Of a stretch of DNA of 64,000 nucleotides, positions 1-12,434 are shown piece by piece. Within the stretch, counting starts at the first letter, position 1. Each line of letters begins with the position of its first letter. Source of the DNA: Ananas comosus. Taxonomy: Eukaryota; Streptophyta; Magnoliopsida; Poales; Bromeliaceae. The notes below the pieces were generated by a model that searched no databases, had not been told where the DNA came from, and was given only the letters and a program-made list of their open reading frames with translations. The stretch spans positions 10,819,446-10,883,445 of the forward strand of contig NC_033626.1 in assembly GCF_001540865.1 (NCBI RefSeq), in the 5' to 3' direction. The translations under genes and the position numbers were made by a program.

Positions 1-1516
1 AAAAAAAAAATGAAATCACAAGAGTGGTATTTGAAGTTTTCTCTTTATTGTATAAATAAATATTTATAGTAGTTAAGAATAACATGACACTAAAAAGAAG
101 TTGAAAATATAGCAAAATATTATAATTTGTGCATTTGTTTTAATGAACATGGCAAATAATTTTGGTTAGATGATATTGATATATGACATAAAATCTTTCT
201 CACAATAAAATATTTATATTATTAACAACGTTAAAAATATGATGATTTTTAGACAGTTGACTTAGGGATTCGTGGGACGCACATGTGGTTACATGTGCTT
301 ACACTTGACCTCGGATTAGGCTCAAGTCTCAAGCAACTTGCTATACAACGTTTCTTTAATTTGAGGGGGGGATTTTTATTTTTTCTATAGGAACTTGCTA
401 TGAGAACTAGGTTTCTTATTAAGACGTACGAATCACATTATTTAAAATGGTAATAAATTAGATTAGATAATAAGAATAATTAGTTTAGTTTAGTTTATCG
501 TCGTTTTTGACAGTGAGATATTCATATTGATGATCAGTATTATTAAACACGACCTAGGTTATTTGATATTCATGAAAAAGGAGTTTTTCATTTCACGACA
601 TTATTTATCTAGTTATTTAAGAGCTTTTAAATTTATATTATATATATTAGATGTTAAAAATTCCCAATTCTGGAACTACTAAAATGCTAGAATTTTTTTA
701 AATGCTAGATCAATGTTAAACGGATTATGTCGAAAAATTACGAACTTTGGTTTCTAAAAAATTCAAATAGTCTGGATAATATTAATTTAATAGTATTGAT
801 CATAGACTCGAAAGCTTTACACCTGAAAATAATGAAGTAGACTATCTTGCCTAGTTCGAGAGGTATTCTAGCTCTACTCAGATTAAAAACTAGTACTCTA
901 ACACGGTACGAGTACCAGAATTTAAGCATAAATAACAATGCACATTTTTATATAGTATGTGCAAAAATAGGTTTACATGTGACAAGGTGATCAAAGTTTT
1001 GAATCTTCAACAAGAGAAAAATAATGTGAGAACTGAGAAGTTGAACTTTTTAGCACTCCATAGAGACCTGCGAAGAGAGCTAAAAATTCAACTCATTGCT
1101 GATTGTGTAAACTGCAAGATAACCATTAATTAATTGATAGGGTTGCAAACGACAAGCCTTAACAATTAGTTTCGTATTTTATTGGCTTTGTATGCTTTGA
1201 TCCGTATTGACATTGATTCTTTTCATTCAAGCTCCTTAACTTATTGCAGGGCTCTTCGATCAGGGTTTAAGTCTCTAATAACTAAATTAACTTCGCGTAA
1301 ACTTAAAGCCAAGACAAATCAGATCATGTGCCTATGTATGATATAAAATGTTTGGTGAAACTGCAAATAATCAGGAGTCAACGCGCACAAATGAACCAGC
1401 TAGCGATTATGTATATAATAATGGAGATATATAAACAAGAAAATGATGTACTGATGTACAGCCAAGTAATTATTTCATTATTTCACAAAGATTTATGATT
1501 AGTATTGTGTGGAATT
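1..1516. other. AT-rich intergenic sequence, no gene seen
   Basis: This stretch has no credible open reading frame and no terminal repeats I could pair. The only long minus-strand frame (738-938) has AT-driven composition and no recognisable motif. I see nothing functional here. Confidence 0.6.
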
Positions 1517-1525
1517 TGCCTACAG

Positions 1526-1701
1526 TTTGTTTTTTTTTTTTTTTTTTTTGGAGAAATAGGTAACGTGTTAGTTTGTTACTCGCTTCGTTTTATTTTATTT
1601 AGAAATGAATTTAGCTGAAAATATAAATCAACTGGGATTCGAATTTGAAATCTCGGATACCAACCACTAAATCTTTTGCCACTTGCTCTGTAAACGGTCT
1701 C
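1526..1701 (-). mobile_element. tRNA-like SINE, copy S1
   Basis: Read on the minus strand this is a tRNA-like head, then the body shared by all copies in the window, then the GGTAGCATGCTACC-type tail (diverged here) and a long poly(A), seen as poly(T) on the plus strand from 1526. A 9-bp direct repeat, TGCCTACAG, flanks it at 1517-1525 and 1702-1710 and is a clear target-site duplication. The head holds a box-B-like GATTCGAA. Other copies are at 4164, 6804, 37169, 39177, 42918, 54879 and 59328. Confidence 0.85.
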
Positions 1702-1941
1702 TGCCTACAGGTATCTTAAATAAAGCAAATAAATAAATAAACAAATTGCATAAAACTAGAAGAGCACAATGTATTAATTGCAGGCTAAAAGCTCTTACAG
1801 GTGATGAGGTGAAAGATCTGCATGAAGCTAAATTATCTCAATAGCCATAATATAGAAAATAGTCAAAGAGTTATAAGAAATTACTCGAGAAAATTTACTT
1901 TTCTGTCAAACTCAGGCAAACAATATACAGCTTTTAATTAA

Positions 1942-2539
1942 GGGCTCGTTTGGTTCATCCATTTTAGGTATGGAATGGGAATCGGTTTGATCAAATCCGG
2001 TTAATTTTGTTTGGTTCGCATGAATCGGTTTGGGATTTCTATTCCGGACTGGAATGGGAATGGCTCATTAGCCTTCAACTTGATTCCGGTCTTCTAGCAC
2101 GGATTGAGATTTCATTCCGAAAGCCCACTAAGTTCTGGAAGCCCATGTGACCATTTCACCCTCCTTCTCTTCACTCCTTTCTCATCAAAGAAAAAAAAAA
2201 AAATCTATCCTCTCTCAAAACCCTATTCCTAACCCACATCAATATAAGTTTTTAAAAATAAATTTGATATTTTTTTTGAAAAACTTATTAGAGAATAATA
2301 TTATATTTTTTATAAATTTTAAATAATATAAATTTATATTTGAGAATAAAATTAGTATTACAGTATCCTATAATTTTTTTAGTTTATACGAACCAAACAA
2401 TGAAATGTGAATAACTAATTCCAATTCTCAATCCACAAATAAACCAAACGTCTTGAGAGAGTGGACCATTCCAATTACCATTCCAATTCATTCCCATTCC
2501 ATTATCCAATCCAATTCCACCCTTGAACCAAACAAGCCC
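1942..2539. mobile_element. PIF/Harbinger (Tourist)-like MITE
   Basis: The left end GGGCTCGTTTGGTTCA and the inverted right end GGGCTTGTTTGGTTCA differ at one base. A TAA trinucleotide lies immediately outside both ends (1939-1941 and 2540-2542), as expected for the 3-bp TWA target sites of PIF/Harbinger elements. The 598-bp interior is AT-rich with no coding potential. Family assignment rests on terminus and target-site type. Confidence 0.75.
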
Positions 2540-2542
2540 TAA

Positions 2543-4163
2543 AAGTAATTCTTCAAATTAGAATTAATTCAGCGTAAATCATTCTCCAATAACTTGGCCA
2601 ACCGGACCTTTAGCTTTTACTCGTATTATAATCTGAATATTCGCAATAATAGTGGAAAGGCCTTTTGCATAAAAAATCTACCAATTTAACATTTTTATAA
2701 AACTAAGTCATATTTTTCTATTTTGTAAAGTTGGGCCGAATATTTAGAAATCTAACTAATTCCACTCTTCCTATTCCTCATCTCTCGTCTCCTTCGCTGT
2801 GGTTAGGGATACTAACAGGGCGGAACTCGGGGTGGGATCCCTGCCCTGCCTCCCGCCCTGACTACAAAAATCTTACTTGACCTTTCGCTCTAAATCCGTG
2901 ACAAGTTAAAAAATATATTTCATAATTCGTCCTGCCTCATAACCCATCTCCTGCCGGTGCTCTGAATCAGCTCGACCAATTAATATTTTTTTAAAAAAAT
3001 TATAATATTATTAATATCTTGTAAAATATAAATTAATAATTTTTTAATAATAATAAATAATATTACTAAGTTATATATAAAATTAACAATATCGATTATA
3101 AAAATCAAAAATAACAATCACAATTTAAAGCAAAATTTAAAAATTTCAAATATATAAGAAATGAGAGCACTAATTTATTTGTATTTTAGACTTTTTACTA
3201 AATATATTATTTTTTAGAAATATTTTTTAAAAATATAAATAATTTTCGGGACGGATTATGAGGCATGGCAGGGCAGATTCGATGTGGGTCAAAAAAAATT
3301 TCATTTTCTATTCCAAATCTGTCTCCAATCATCAAAATTATCTCGTTTCTTGCTCTGAATCCGTTTATTTCTTTTCGCCTACTGCCCCATTCGGAGCAGA
3401 TGGATATGGGAGCTCCACTAACTAGGATCCGTTTGATCCCTTGCCGTGATCAATGCCATCATCGCCAACGTCATCGTCATACCCTTTCTCTCCTTCCTCA
3501 TTCCCCACTGCCTTCTGCCCCTTCCTCTTTGACCTCCTTTTCCTCCTCCTCCGCCGTTATCATGGATCCAGAACATGGATGTGAGAGCGATAATTTCGAA
3601 AGAGTTTCTTCTCACAACGGTGGGGCGGAAGCCGAGGCACGCCTCTATGTGGAACTCAATGGCAGAGGCAGCGACAACATCGAGAATCCAAGGGCACACA
3701 ATTTTGATGGCAGCAGTGGTACCGACGAATAGAAATAAGTTGGCCTCAGCTCGTGTTCAGCTCATTAAGATAAGATTTTGAGTTAAAAAATTTAACTTAT
3801 ATTGGGCTCGTTTATTAAATGAGCGATTGATTTCAAGCTCATTTCGAACCAAACACGAATTGATTTGCAAACAACGAGTTGAATTGCTAGTCCTATCTAT
3901 AGCCTGTGCGAAATAATTATTCGAAAAACTGCGACTAATAGAGAATGAAGTTTTAGCATTATGTACTAACACCATATTTGGGTCTATTTGGCCCCACACT
4001 GGATCAAAGCAAACACGCCCATAGCGTTTCCGACCGAAGCACTTCTGAGCGAGCCGAAATTAGCGATTCGCTCGATACATCGTTCGTGAAAATCCTTGCA
4101 GCAAAAGCCCTGAGTGCTTTTGCAGCGAACAGTTTGTTTGAGACCCCGCACTATTTCAAAGCC
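2543..4163. other. Intergenic sequence with hAT-like remnant
   Basis: Around 2810 a TAGGGATAC-type start followed by purine- and GC-rich words resembles the left end of the intact hAT MITE at 13662, but I cannot find its partner end. A plus-strand frame at 3265-3732 encodes a His/Ser-rich string with no family resemblance and is probably fortuitous or a captured fragment. I call no gene here. Confidence 0.4.
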
Positions 4164-4252
4164 GAACAAAAATATGAATCAATTAGAATTCGAACTTAAG
4201 ACCTCCGATATCAACCACCAAACCTTTTGTCACTTGTACTAAGGACGGTCGG
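4164..4252 (-). mobile_element. SINE head fragment, copy S2
   Basis: Only the tRNA-like 5' half of the SINE is present, including the box-B-like AATTCGAAC and the ACCAACCACCAAACC-type segment as seen on the plus strand. The 3' body, the palindromic tail and the poly(A) are missing, so this is a broken copy. It lies about 200 bp beyond the stop codon of the fucosyltransferase gene. Confidence 0.65.
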
Positions 4253-4458
4253 TTTCTTTTACTGTTTTAAAAATCACTCAAAAGTGCAAATTTTGCATAT
4301 AATGAATTTGCTTTTAGGAATTTCAAAAAGAATGTTCATTCAAGTTACAAGTAGAAATCGAAGAATTTCTGCATCCTTTTCCATAAGAATAACAAATTTT
4401 TCATACACTTAATTGAACATATAAATAGAGGAAAAGAATAGGAGACCAACCAGCCAAT

Positions 4459-7400
4459 CTAACTAAACAGCTTAAGACCAAAGCTCACATCTTCGCAATG
4501 CCTCACATAAGGGACCAAAGTCGCGGCATCGACGTCTTTCTTCGCCTTGCAATCGAGATTGGGAGGTGAATGCAAGCACGGCTCCACCGACATGGATCGG
4601 ACGCAGGCCGGATCCGCCTTCTTCTGCATCCAACCTGGCCTGAGTAGAATCCACGGCTTCAAACCGGCTAGACCGTGAGCTACGTATCCGAATGTAGACC
4701 AAGCACTCATAACCACGTTGTCACAGTAACTCAACAAGTACATTTCTGCTAACGCTTTCTGATTGTGATTCTGTGCTTCAGTGTGCTGGAGCTCTTCATG
4801 GCTAGGCTGATACATAGCTACTACTTCTCCTGTGGCAGTCGGGTTCACGTAGTACATGGATTTGAGCTTCTCGTAGTAGCCAGGATACAGAGAAGTGATC
4901 AAAATCGCCTTGACCTTTGTTTTATTTGAAGTTGAGTTGATGAAGGGCTCCGTAGTACCGATTTCGGGAAGCAACTTCTCTTTCCGTGAACATGCAAGGA
5001 TTTGGTCATACATGTCTTCAAACGACATAGGAGCTTCCGGAAATATTCTAATCTGAAGCCCTAGCTTTTCATCTGCCTTGGCAAGATAAGCTTCATAATA
5101 CCTACTTATAATTCCCCAAACCGGGTTTGTCGGATGAAAGAGATACCGCCCCAAATGATGGAAAACCGACTCCTTCACCGGAAATAGCCGACGCAGTTCT
5201 TCTTCATAGGAGGGCATCAGAAACAAAGCAGGCACGAAGTAACTATCCGATTTCAATATCATCCAGTTGAACTTTGCGAGAGTTAACTGGTCATCTTCAC
5301 AGAAAATGTTGTTCTCCAACCGAAGACGAAATTGCTCTAAATGGAGATAGATATAAGCAGGTAGTGAGTCCGCTGAAACATTCACACTATTATCAATCAC
5401 CTTGTTTCTCAACATATTCACGTAGCTCTGCGGAGCATCCTTGTGAAAGTTGTATGTATCTTGTATAGGGAAATCGGAAGGTAGCAGCCACGAACTCCCC
5501 GGAAATGGCTCGCAAAAGAGGTTCTGCGATTCCTTCGTCATGTAAGTCAGAAGAACTCTGTTCGTGAGAAGAGCATACAGGAACGTAGAGGCGAGGGTTA
5601 ACATCCTGTTGCCTAAGCCATTACACGGATACCATACAACATATTTGCACTCCATTTCTCGTATGTTGCGACCGGATTTGAGCTGCTTGATTGCTCTTCT
5701 ATAGCGTCTGGTGTTTGGGCCGCATCTTTTGTGGTAGGCTTCGTATGTTCTGAGCCTCTTTGTAAGGTAAGGGGAAAGCGGAAACGGTGATGGCTTACGA
5801 TAGAGCGAGGATCTATAACGGCTCATGCAGGATAGTTCGTCGAAGACGGGAGAAAGTAATCCGTCAAGAAGCTTGTCCTCCAAGATGGGAGAGGTTGTAG
5901 ATGATGTATTTATGGAACCTAAAGTTTAGGCAGCAGAGAGTAAGCTACACAATCGAAAGTATGTTTTGCCGAAGATAAATGGAAAATGAAGTGAGAAAAG
6001 TAAGTGATATACAGCTAAAAAATCACATATAAGTTATGCTAGATCTTCATTAACCATTATGATTCACTTTCTTAGAATAAGAATGGTTTTCTTTATTGAA
6101 TAAAGATTGGCATAAACTTTGATCATAAACATATTTTGCTACAGCGTTTGTTTGTATCAAAAGCAATAACTTGTAACAGAGTTTAGGCCTATCGTTGGAC
6201 AAACGGTGCAACAAATTAGGTCTATCGTTTTTCTTTTTCTTTTTTTCTTTTTTTCTTTTTTCTTTTTTTTTGTGGTGTGAGATTGGAATGCCCAATAATT
6301 GAGCAGGCACTGTAGTTAATAGTCTCGTCTAATCAACGCACAGGATTAAACTGTGCAGTGGGGCCCACAGGTAGCCGACGCTCGGCTCCAACCACACATT
6401 AGTGGGACCCACCTACCGCGGAGGAATTACAGCCCCCCTACGGTGTATTCACACACCTCATACACCCAACTTAATTTCTAATAATTAATACATAATATGA
6501 TACATTCATATTATTAAGAACATACCGACACTATGGCGCAGAGGGATTAGATTCCTTGATACACATTTTTCAAAAATGAGAAGGTATGAAACCTAAAATT
6601 AACACATTAACTATTAAAAAAAAGGAGCATTGTATAATTTGCATGAATCATGTGTTCAACATTTAAATGTCATCTACCATATCTAACAAGTAAAATTTTG
6701 ATATTGAGATCTATATAATAAGATGAGCAATACTGTCCAAATACTTATACATATATAAGGTATAAATATTATATCCGAAAACTAATATTTATTTGTCTTA
6801 TCATTGATCGTCCCTAGAGCAATTGGTGGTTGGTATCCAAGATCCAAATTCAAATCCTAATTGATTCACATTTCTAGCTAAGTTTATTTCTAAATAAAAT
6901 AAAAGAAGCGGATAGTATGCTATTTATCTCTCAAAAAAAAAAATATTTATTTATCTTATCAACCTCTCTTTTCAATACTAAAAATTTAAATATAAAAATA
7001 AAAAATTAGACCTCTAGATTGGTGGCGTAAGATTTACATCCAATACGCAGCGCATACAGGTCGCATTTTGTTTTTCTACGGAAATTTTTAGGGCACGATG
7101 TATATGATTAAATTATACACCAAGCTACACCAGGCGCAGCCAATAATTTCACGCTGTCACCGACATTAGTGGGACCCACCTACCCCCGTGTCCAAGCCCA
7201 ACCCGAACTAACCGGCGGTGTCCCCATCTCGGACCTTCCTTCTCCCGGAATCCTCCTCCGGCGACAAACCCATGATAGAGTTTTTAAGTAAAAAAAAAAA
7301 AAAAAAAGNAAAAAGGAAAACTAAAAAGAGCACTAAAACCCATCTCCATTTTAAATCAAAATCTCAATGAAAAACCAAAATAAAAAGAGAGAGAAAAAGA

Positions 7401-7778
7401 AAAAAGAAAAAAGAAAAACTCACCTCCGGCTCCAATGGCTTCGTCCCCGTCCCTGCGAGACCCGAGCGAAGTCGCCACCGCCGAGGAGCCGCTCCAGCGG
7501 CCGCCGAGGAGGTAGACGAGGAGGGGGAGGCTGAGGAGGAAGGCGACCACCATCGCCATCTCCCTCCGCGCCGCCCACCGCCACGCCGCCCGCTTCTTCT
7601 CCTCCTCCGCCTCCTCCTCCTCCGCCGCCGCCGCCGCCGCAGCGCGATCGATTGGCCCCCGCGGGCTCCGCATCCGCTTCATCTCCATCGCCGGCGCCGC
7701 CGCCGCCTCCTCCACCACGATCTCCTCCTCCTCCTCCTGCTTCGCCCCTTCCCCCACTCGCGATCGCGGGATCGGCAT
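4459..7778 (-). CDS. Galactoside/xyloglucan-type alpha-fucosyltransferase (GT37)
   Basis: Two exons on the minus strand: exon 1 is 7778-7424 and exon 2 is 5918-4459 including the stop. The donor is GGAG|GTGAGT and the acceptor TTTAG|GTTCC, both phase 1, giving 604 residues. Exon 1 encodes an acidic, Ala-rich cytosolic tail and one membrane segment (about residues 74-93), so this should be a type II Golgi protein. Exon 2 is a complete GT37 catalytic domain: YVVWYPCNGLGNRM near residue 215, LGLQIRIF near 404 (the GDP-fucose-binding motif region of the family) and SAWSTFGYVAHGLAG near 523. GT37 enzymes move L-fucose from GDP-fucose onto galactose or arabinose of xyloglucan or arabinogalactan proteins; the acceptor here cannot be told. 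The methionine at residue 31 is an alternative start. The cytosolic tail is long for the family. Intron 1 (1505 bp) contains SINE S3 and one N. Confidence 0.9.
6804..6942 (+). mobile_element. tRNA-like SINE, copy S3, in fucosyltransferase intron 1
   Basis: The head starts at GATCGTCCCTAGAGCAA and the copy ends in the (mutated) tail plus poly(A). A 19-bp direct repeat with one mismatch (6785-6803 and 6943-6961, ATATTTATTTRTCTTATCA) flanks it. It lies antisense to the host gene. Confidence 0.85.
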
Positions 7779-7784
7779 CGATCG

Positions 7785-10057
7785 ATCGACCCCACCGACC
7801 TATTTACGCGATCGAGCTGGTCTAGTCAACTACGGCGGTAGGGGGAGTGGTGATGTAAACGTGTAGCGGACTAAAAATAATGTTATTATTAGGTAGCGAG
7901 ATGAGAACGATGGATAATTGGACTACTCGTTGAATTGTTCAACAATAAAATCAAATAAACTGTATAAACACCCTCCTCACCTATTGCAAATTCGCACAGT
8001 GGCCCCTCTAACTTTAACTTTTCCTTTTTCAAGTGAAAAAAGAATGTTCCGAGATACCCCAAACTTCAGCGCTTTTATCACAAGCACATGAACTTCTAAT
8101 TTTGACGATTTAATTTTTTAAACTTTTTTTAAATAATTTAACATACTTCTCCTTTCAATTAAAGTTACTACTAATATGAATAATTTAGTTGCGTGTCTAA
8201 CGTATAATTTTATGAAGTTTTAAATTGCAATTGCGAAAAAAATTCCTATTCTAATGTCTAAAAAAATTAAAGTTAGGTTGACTCCACTTTTCAATCACTA
8301 TAATTAATTATTAAAATTAGAAATTAAAAATTATTTTTTTAAAATTTTGTATCGTTTGGTTCGAGGATAAGCAAAAAGTGGGTACTCCGGGGATAGGTAT
8401 AAATTGAGGTATAAGTGAGAATTAGATCAATTTTGTTCGTGAAAATAAGTCAAATAACGTTTGGCTAAGAAAGATGGAATAAAAATTAAAATTGATAGTT
8501 ATAAATAAAAAATAATAATATTATTCTTTTCTTTATATTAGAATTTAAATTTTTATATTTTATATTTATATTTTAAAATTTAAAATATAAACTTTTAAAT
8601 TTTAAAATTTAAAATCTCAAATTATAATTTTAAAAATTAAAATTTTAAATTTTAAACTTTAATTTAAGATGAAATTTTAATTTAAAAAATACAAATATCA
8701 AATTCTAAATAAAAAAATTTAAAATATCAAATTTTAAAATTAAAATTAAACAATAATAATTTTAATTTTAAATTTTGTAATTTTAAAAATTATAAATTTT
8801 AAATTTTTAAACTTACGAAATTTAAATTTTATAATAAATTAAAAATTCTCTCTCCTCTCTTCACAGTAACAAGCTGGTTATCCCAGCTTGTTCCACTTTG
8901 GGGTGGAACACTAGTTTCCATTCCTTAACGGTCTATTCTAGTTAAGAAGAGAATTAGTGTTCCCACCATTTTTTGTTTAGTGTTTGAAGGATAGATGATA
9001 TAAATCCTTTAATTCCGCCCTTATTCCCCAAGCCAACATTATATATATATATATATACCGTATATATATTAATATATGTATATATGTATCTAGATATATG
9101 TGTATTTATGATCAAAATAATTATAATAATTATTTGAATTAGATTATAAAAGAAGACATGGAACGCCTTGATAACATTTTAGATAAGGAATTGCCAAAAT
9201 AAAAGCTCAAAATACTTATTCTACAAAAGTGGTAGGGAGTACTTTTTATATTTTTTTTCTTTTTTTAATTACAATATTTTTTAGTTGTCCTTTTTTTTAC
9301 TTAAATCGTAAATTTAGATTTCATTTGGCATTTTTATCTTTTTTTGTTTTTTAAATGAGTCTTTTAATAAAGTTGTTTAGGAGTGGACGGTGAATTATCT
9401 GCAATTATGATAAATGTTTGTTTACTTACAAAAATGCAAGACAAAGCACATGTTAGAAACTTTATTAAATTTAATAATTCTAATTACTCTTTAGCAAATA
9501 AAACAAAAAAAATTAAACAATTGACGGCGTTATTAAATTTAATAATATTTTTAAACTGATTAATTATATAAAAACCTCAAATTAAAAATTTAAAATTAAA
9601 GTTTGAGGGCCCTTTTTTTCATATATTCTATAGTTGAGGGGTTCCCATACATTTTTATCTAAAAAAGAAAAAGAAAAACCCTACAGACGTATGTATAACT
9701 ACCCACCTACCCCGGTAACCCCCACTTTCGTGCGCGATTCTCCTTCGACCTCTTCTGCTTTACGATTCGAGAAAGTAAGGAACTGATGTAGATGTTTACA
9801 TGCATGTGGTTTGATTCTTTGATGCTTTATTTTTCTAATTGTTTTTATTTTTAGCTATTATTATCACTATTAATTCCGGTTTGAAGTGCGTAGAGTTCGC
9901 ACCAACTACAGATACTCGCAAAGAATCATTCTCTAATACAGTATTTTAGATTGGGTGGAAAAGTTAAAAGTATGAAGTAATTAAACTTTAAATTTGGGAT
10001 TTCGAAAATTAACCTTAGCCTACAGTCAGTTAAAATTTATAATAAATTAGTTTAGGA
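7785..10057. other. Intergenic, AT-rich, possible decayed MITEs
   Basis: There is no coding sequence. Sequence near 8040 (GAATGTTCCGAGATACCCC) and near 9640 (reverse complement of AATGTATGGGAACCCCTCAA) could be the two ends of one decayed element of the type intact at 11491. The segment 8480-8850 is a TTTAAAATT low-complexity tract. Around 9715-9775 a C-rich patch precedes GAGAAAGTAAGG, which looks like an orphan 5' exon with a splice donor, but I can attach no gene to it. Confidence 0.4.
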
Positions 10058-10068
10058 TGAGGTAAGAT

Positions 10069-10197
10069 TTTTTTTTTTTTTAGAAAGAAATAGCAAGCTA
10101 CCTGTTTTATTCATTAAGCAAAATGAACTAAACGTACAGTGTGAAAGCAGACCTCCGGAGCAAGCCCAAAAAGGAAAAAAATTAGAGCCGAATGGGG
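10069..10197 (-). mobile_element. 5'-truncated LINE 3' tail fragment
   Basis: On the minus strand this ends in an AATGAATAAAACAGGTAGCT-type tail followed by poly(A), the same 3' end as the longer LINE copies at 27055 and 60787. An 11-bp target-site duplication, TGAGGTAAGAT, flanks it at 10058-10068 and 10198-10208. It carries no coding sequence. Confidence 0.75.
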
Positions 10198-10459
10198 TGA
10201 GGTAAGATAGGAAAAGGCGAGTGTGAGACAAAAAAAAATAAAATAAAAAATAATAAAGTAAAGAAAAAGTAAAAATAAAAAATAAAAGGAGGTGCAGTCA
10301 GGGGATCCCGGTCCAAGAATTCGTCAGGGGATCTCGGTCCAGGAATAGGGTGAGGTAAGATAGGATGAGGTAAGGTTATTGATCAACCAAAAAAAAAAAA
10401 AATTGCATGTTAGCATGCACCCAATCTTTTTAGCACCCAAAATGTAGCATGCTCTCAAG

Positions 10460-10681
10460 AGAATAAAAATTTTATGGGCATTATTTCCAAATTATTTAGT
10501 TTGGTTTGGAGACGATGCGGATGGACACTGCATGGCACATCCGATGGGCACCCATAGAAGTAAAAAAAAATAAAAAAAGATGTTCTATGTTTTTAAAGAG
10601 AGAGATAAATATATAGAAGAGAAAAAGATGAGGGCGCTCATGGGATGACTACACAGGACGATGCCCATAAAATTTTTGTCC
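10460..10681. mobile_element. Mutator-type MITE
   Basis: The left terminus AGAATAAAAATTTTATGGGC pairs with the inverted right terminus GGGACAAAAATTTTATGGGC. The direct repeat CTCTCAAG lies on both sides (10452-10459 and 10682-10689). The 222-bp interior is non-coding. Its ends resemble those of the element at 17001, so the two are related subfamilies. An 8-10 bp duplication fits Mutator-like elements. Confidence 0.65.
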
Positions 10682-10689
10682 CTCTCAAG

Positions 10690-11490
10690 CGGTCTTTCTA
10701 TACTCTTGTGCATTAATTTGATGGATTATTTTTTAAGTAATGCTAATAGTGTGTTTCATCACTCGTTGTCGCCCACATAAAATTCTATTTAATTTGCGAC
10801 AATTATATATAGTTAAACTAGTCATGAAGATTCAGCTACTGTTTTCCAGGATGAACTTAAATACATGAGAATACAATAACTAAAGAGAGTAATTTGTTAG
10901 TAAAATCTCACCTATCTATTTATCTTCTCAATCAAAAATTTGTAAGTTATTTTTTTCTAAAATATTATTATTATCTCATATATAAATAATATTTGCAAAC
11001 AATGTTTTTAATAGCAAAACAAATAAATTAAAAACTTATAGGCGAAGAACTCTCATCCCCAAAGGTAAAAAAAACAGGTGAAAATATAATTATGGTATTA
11101 CGAATTGTTTGTATTTTTAATTCTTTTAGCAATACTATTAGAACATTTTAAAATTAGGTCTACATCTTATAGTCTCTTCATTCAAAGATCATCATTCTCT
11201 ACTTATCATATTAATTTTCTTATACCAAAAAATATTTAAATTTTTATAAATCTTAAGATGGAGGATGCAATATCTATATCCTTTTTGGGCATAAAAGTAT
11301 AATTTTTTGAAAAGTATTTGCCAGTAAAATGGGCTGTACGATCTTATATCCTCTTTATTCAAGAATCATCTTTTTTTTACTTGTAACTTCAATTTTTTAA
11401 AAAATTAAATTTGTTTTATTTTTGTGAATTTTGAGACGATGGCGCAAGATCTATACCCACCCCTTTGGGGTATATAAGTAAATAAAAAAA
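10690..11490. other. AT-rich intergenic sequence, nothing seen
   Basis: I found no reading frame, RNA gene or terminal repeat in this stretch. Confidence 0.5.
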
Positions 11491-11832
11491 ATGTACGGAG
11501 ACACCCTCAACTATAAATTTTTTGGCCGCTGTCCTCTCAACTTTGGTTTCTTGAATTGAAAGACTTCGACTAAATAAAAAAAATTTATAAGATTAACTGA
11601 TTATTCTGCCAAATTTAATAGTTTGAACTATCCACAGAGAATATAGCTAAACTAACTAACTGTCAATGGCTAATTGAGTCATAAAATTTAACAAAAATTA
11701 TTAACTTAATCAACTATAAAAAAAATCTAAGGAAAAAAAAAATAAAGTTAAAGATATGTCCGCAAAAAAATATATTTAAAGTTGAGGGGGCTACATGAGA
11801 ATATCCTACAGTTTGAGGGAATCTCCGTACAT
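11491..11832. mobile_element. TIR-type MITE (ATGTACGGAGA ends)
   Basis: The left end ATGTACGGAGACACCCTCAA and the inverted right end ATGTACGGAGATTCCCTCAA match over about 20 bases. Poly(A)/poly(T) at both edges hides the target-site duplication, so I leave the superfamily open. The interior is non-coding. Confidence 0.6.
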
Positions 11833-12120
11833 TTTTTTCTACCAATATAAAAATATTTTGCTTGGTGGTGTCCGGCGGGAAAAATGGCTGCCGAATCACA
11901 CAGAGATCCAGCTAATAAATTAAGCCAACTGTACGTTTCGCACGACATTTGGCATGTGCTTCTGATTTTGGCTGCACCCGCCACTCCATTAGTAGCAGTT
12001 CTTAAATGCGTCACCACACACCTTACACTTTTTCTGCAGAACCAGGTGTACCACATCATCAATAGACCTGCACTCTATCAAATTTTCGCTTCCTGGAATA
12101 ATGCTATCTATAATAATAAG

Positions 12121-12434
12121 GGTAGAGCTACTGTACCCTTATAAGTGTAATAATCTTTTTTATATTGATAAGTTTTCAACCATTGAATGAAGATATGTAC
12201 GGTTAAGATGATAGTGGTCTCCGGCTGGGATAATAGTGGTCCCGTATGGTTGAGTCGATGGTTGGTTGAATAGTCTGATCTAACAGGTGGATGATACTGG
12301 TCCCCTAGGTTGAGTGAGTGGTTGGTTGAATAGTATAATCTAACGAGTGAAAATGATCAAATGAGTAGATCTAACGGTCGAAAATTTATAATTATAAAGG
12401 AACTTATACTTATAAAAATATAATAGCCGGACTC
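12121..12434 (+). mobile_element. TA-associated palindromic MITE, class A (copy A3, long variant)
   Basis: It has the class A core words CGGTTAAGATGATAGTGGTC and GGTTGGTTGAATAGT, with part of the core duplicated in tandem, making it about 315 bp rather than 230. The right end is AATAGCCGGACT, as in other copies. The subterminal hairpin is of the CTTATAAGT type rather than AGCACCAAG, one of three hairpin modules seen in this group. Confidence 0.65.

Noticed and set aside
3265..3732. 155-codon plus-strand frame
   Set aside because: No family resemblance, low-complexity His/Ser composition, and it sits beside a hAT-like remnant. I could not support a real gene.
4459..5883. A 474-codon fucosyltransferase frame beginning at TTG (5883) taken as the whole gene
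   Set aside because: Plant nuclear genes do not normally start at TTG. An in-frame acceptor at 5919 joins, with matching phase, to the membrane-anchor exon at 7424-7778.
8340..8990. MITE with GTTTGGTTCG start
   Set aside because: The expected inverted partner CGAACCAAAC is not found at the right edge.
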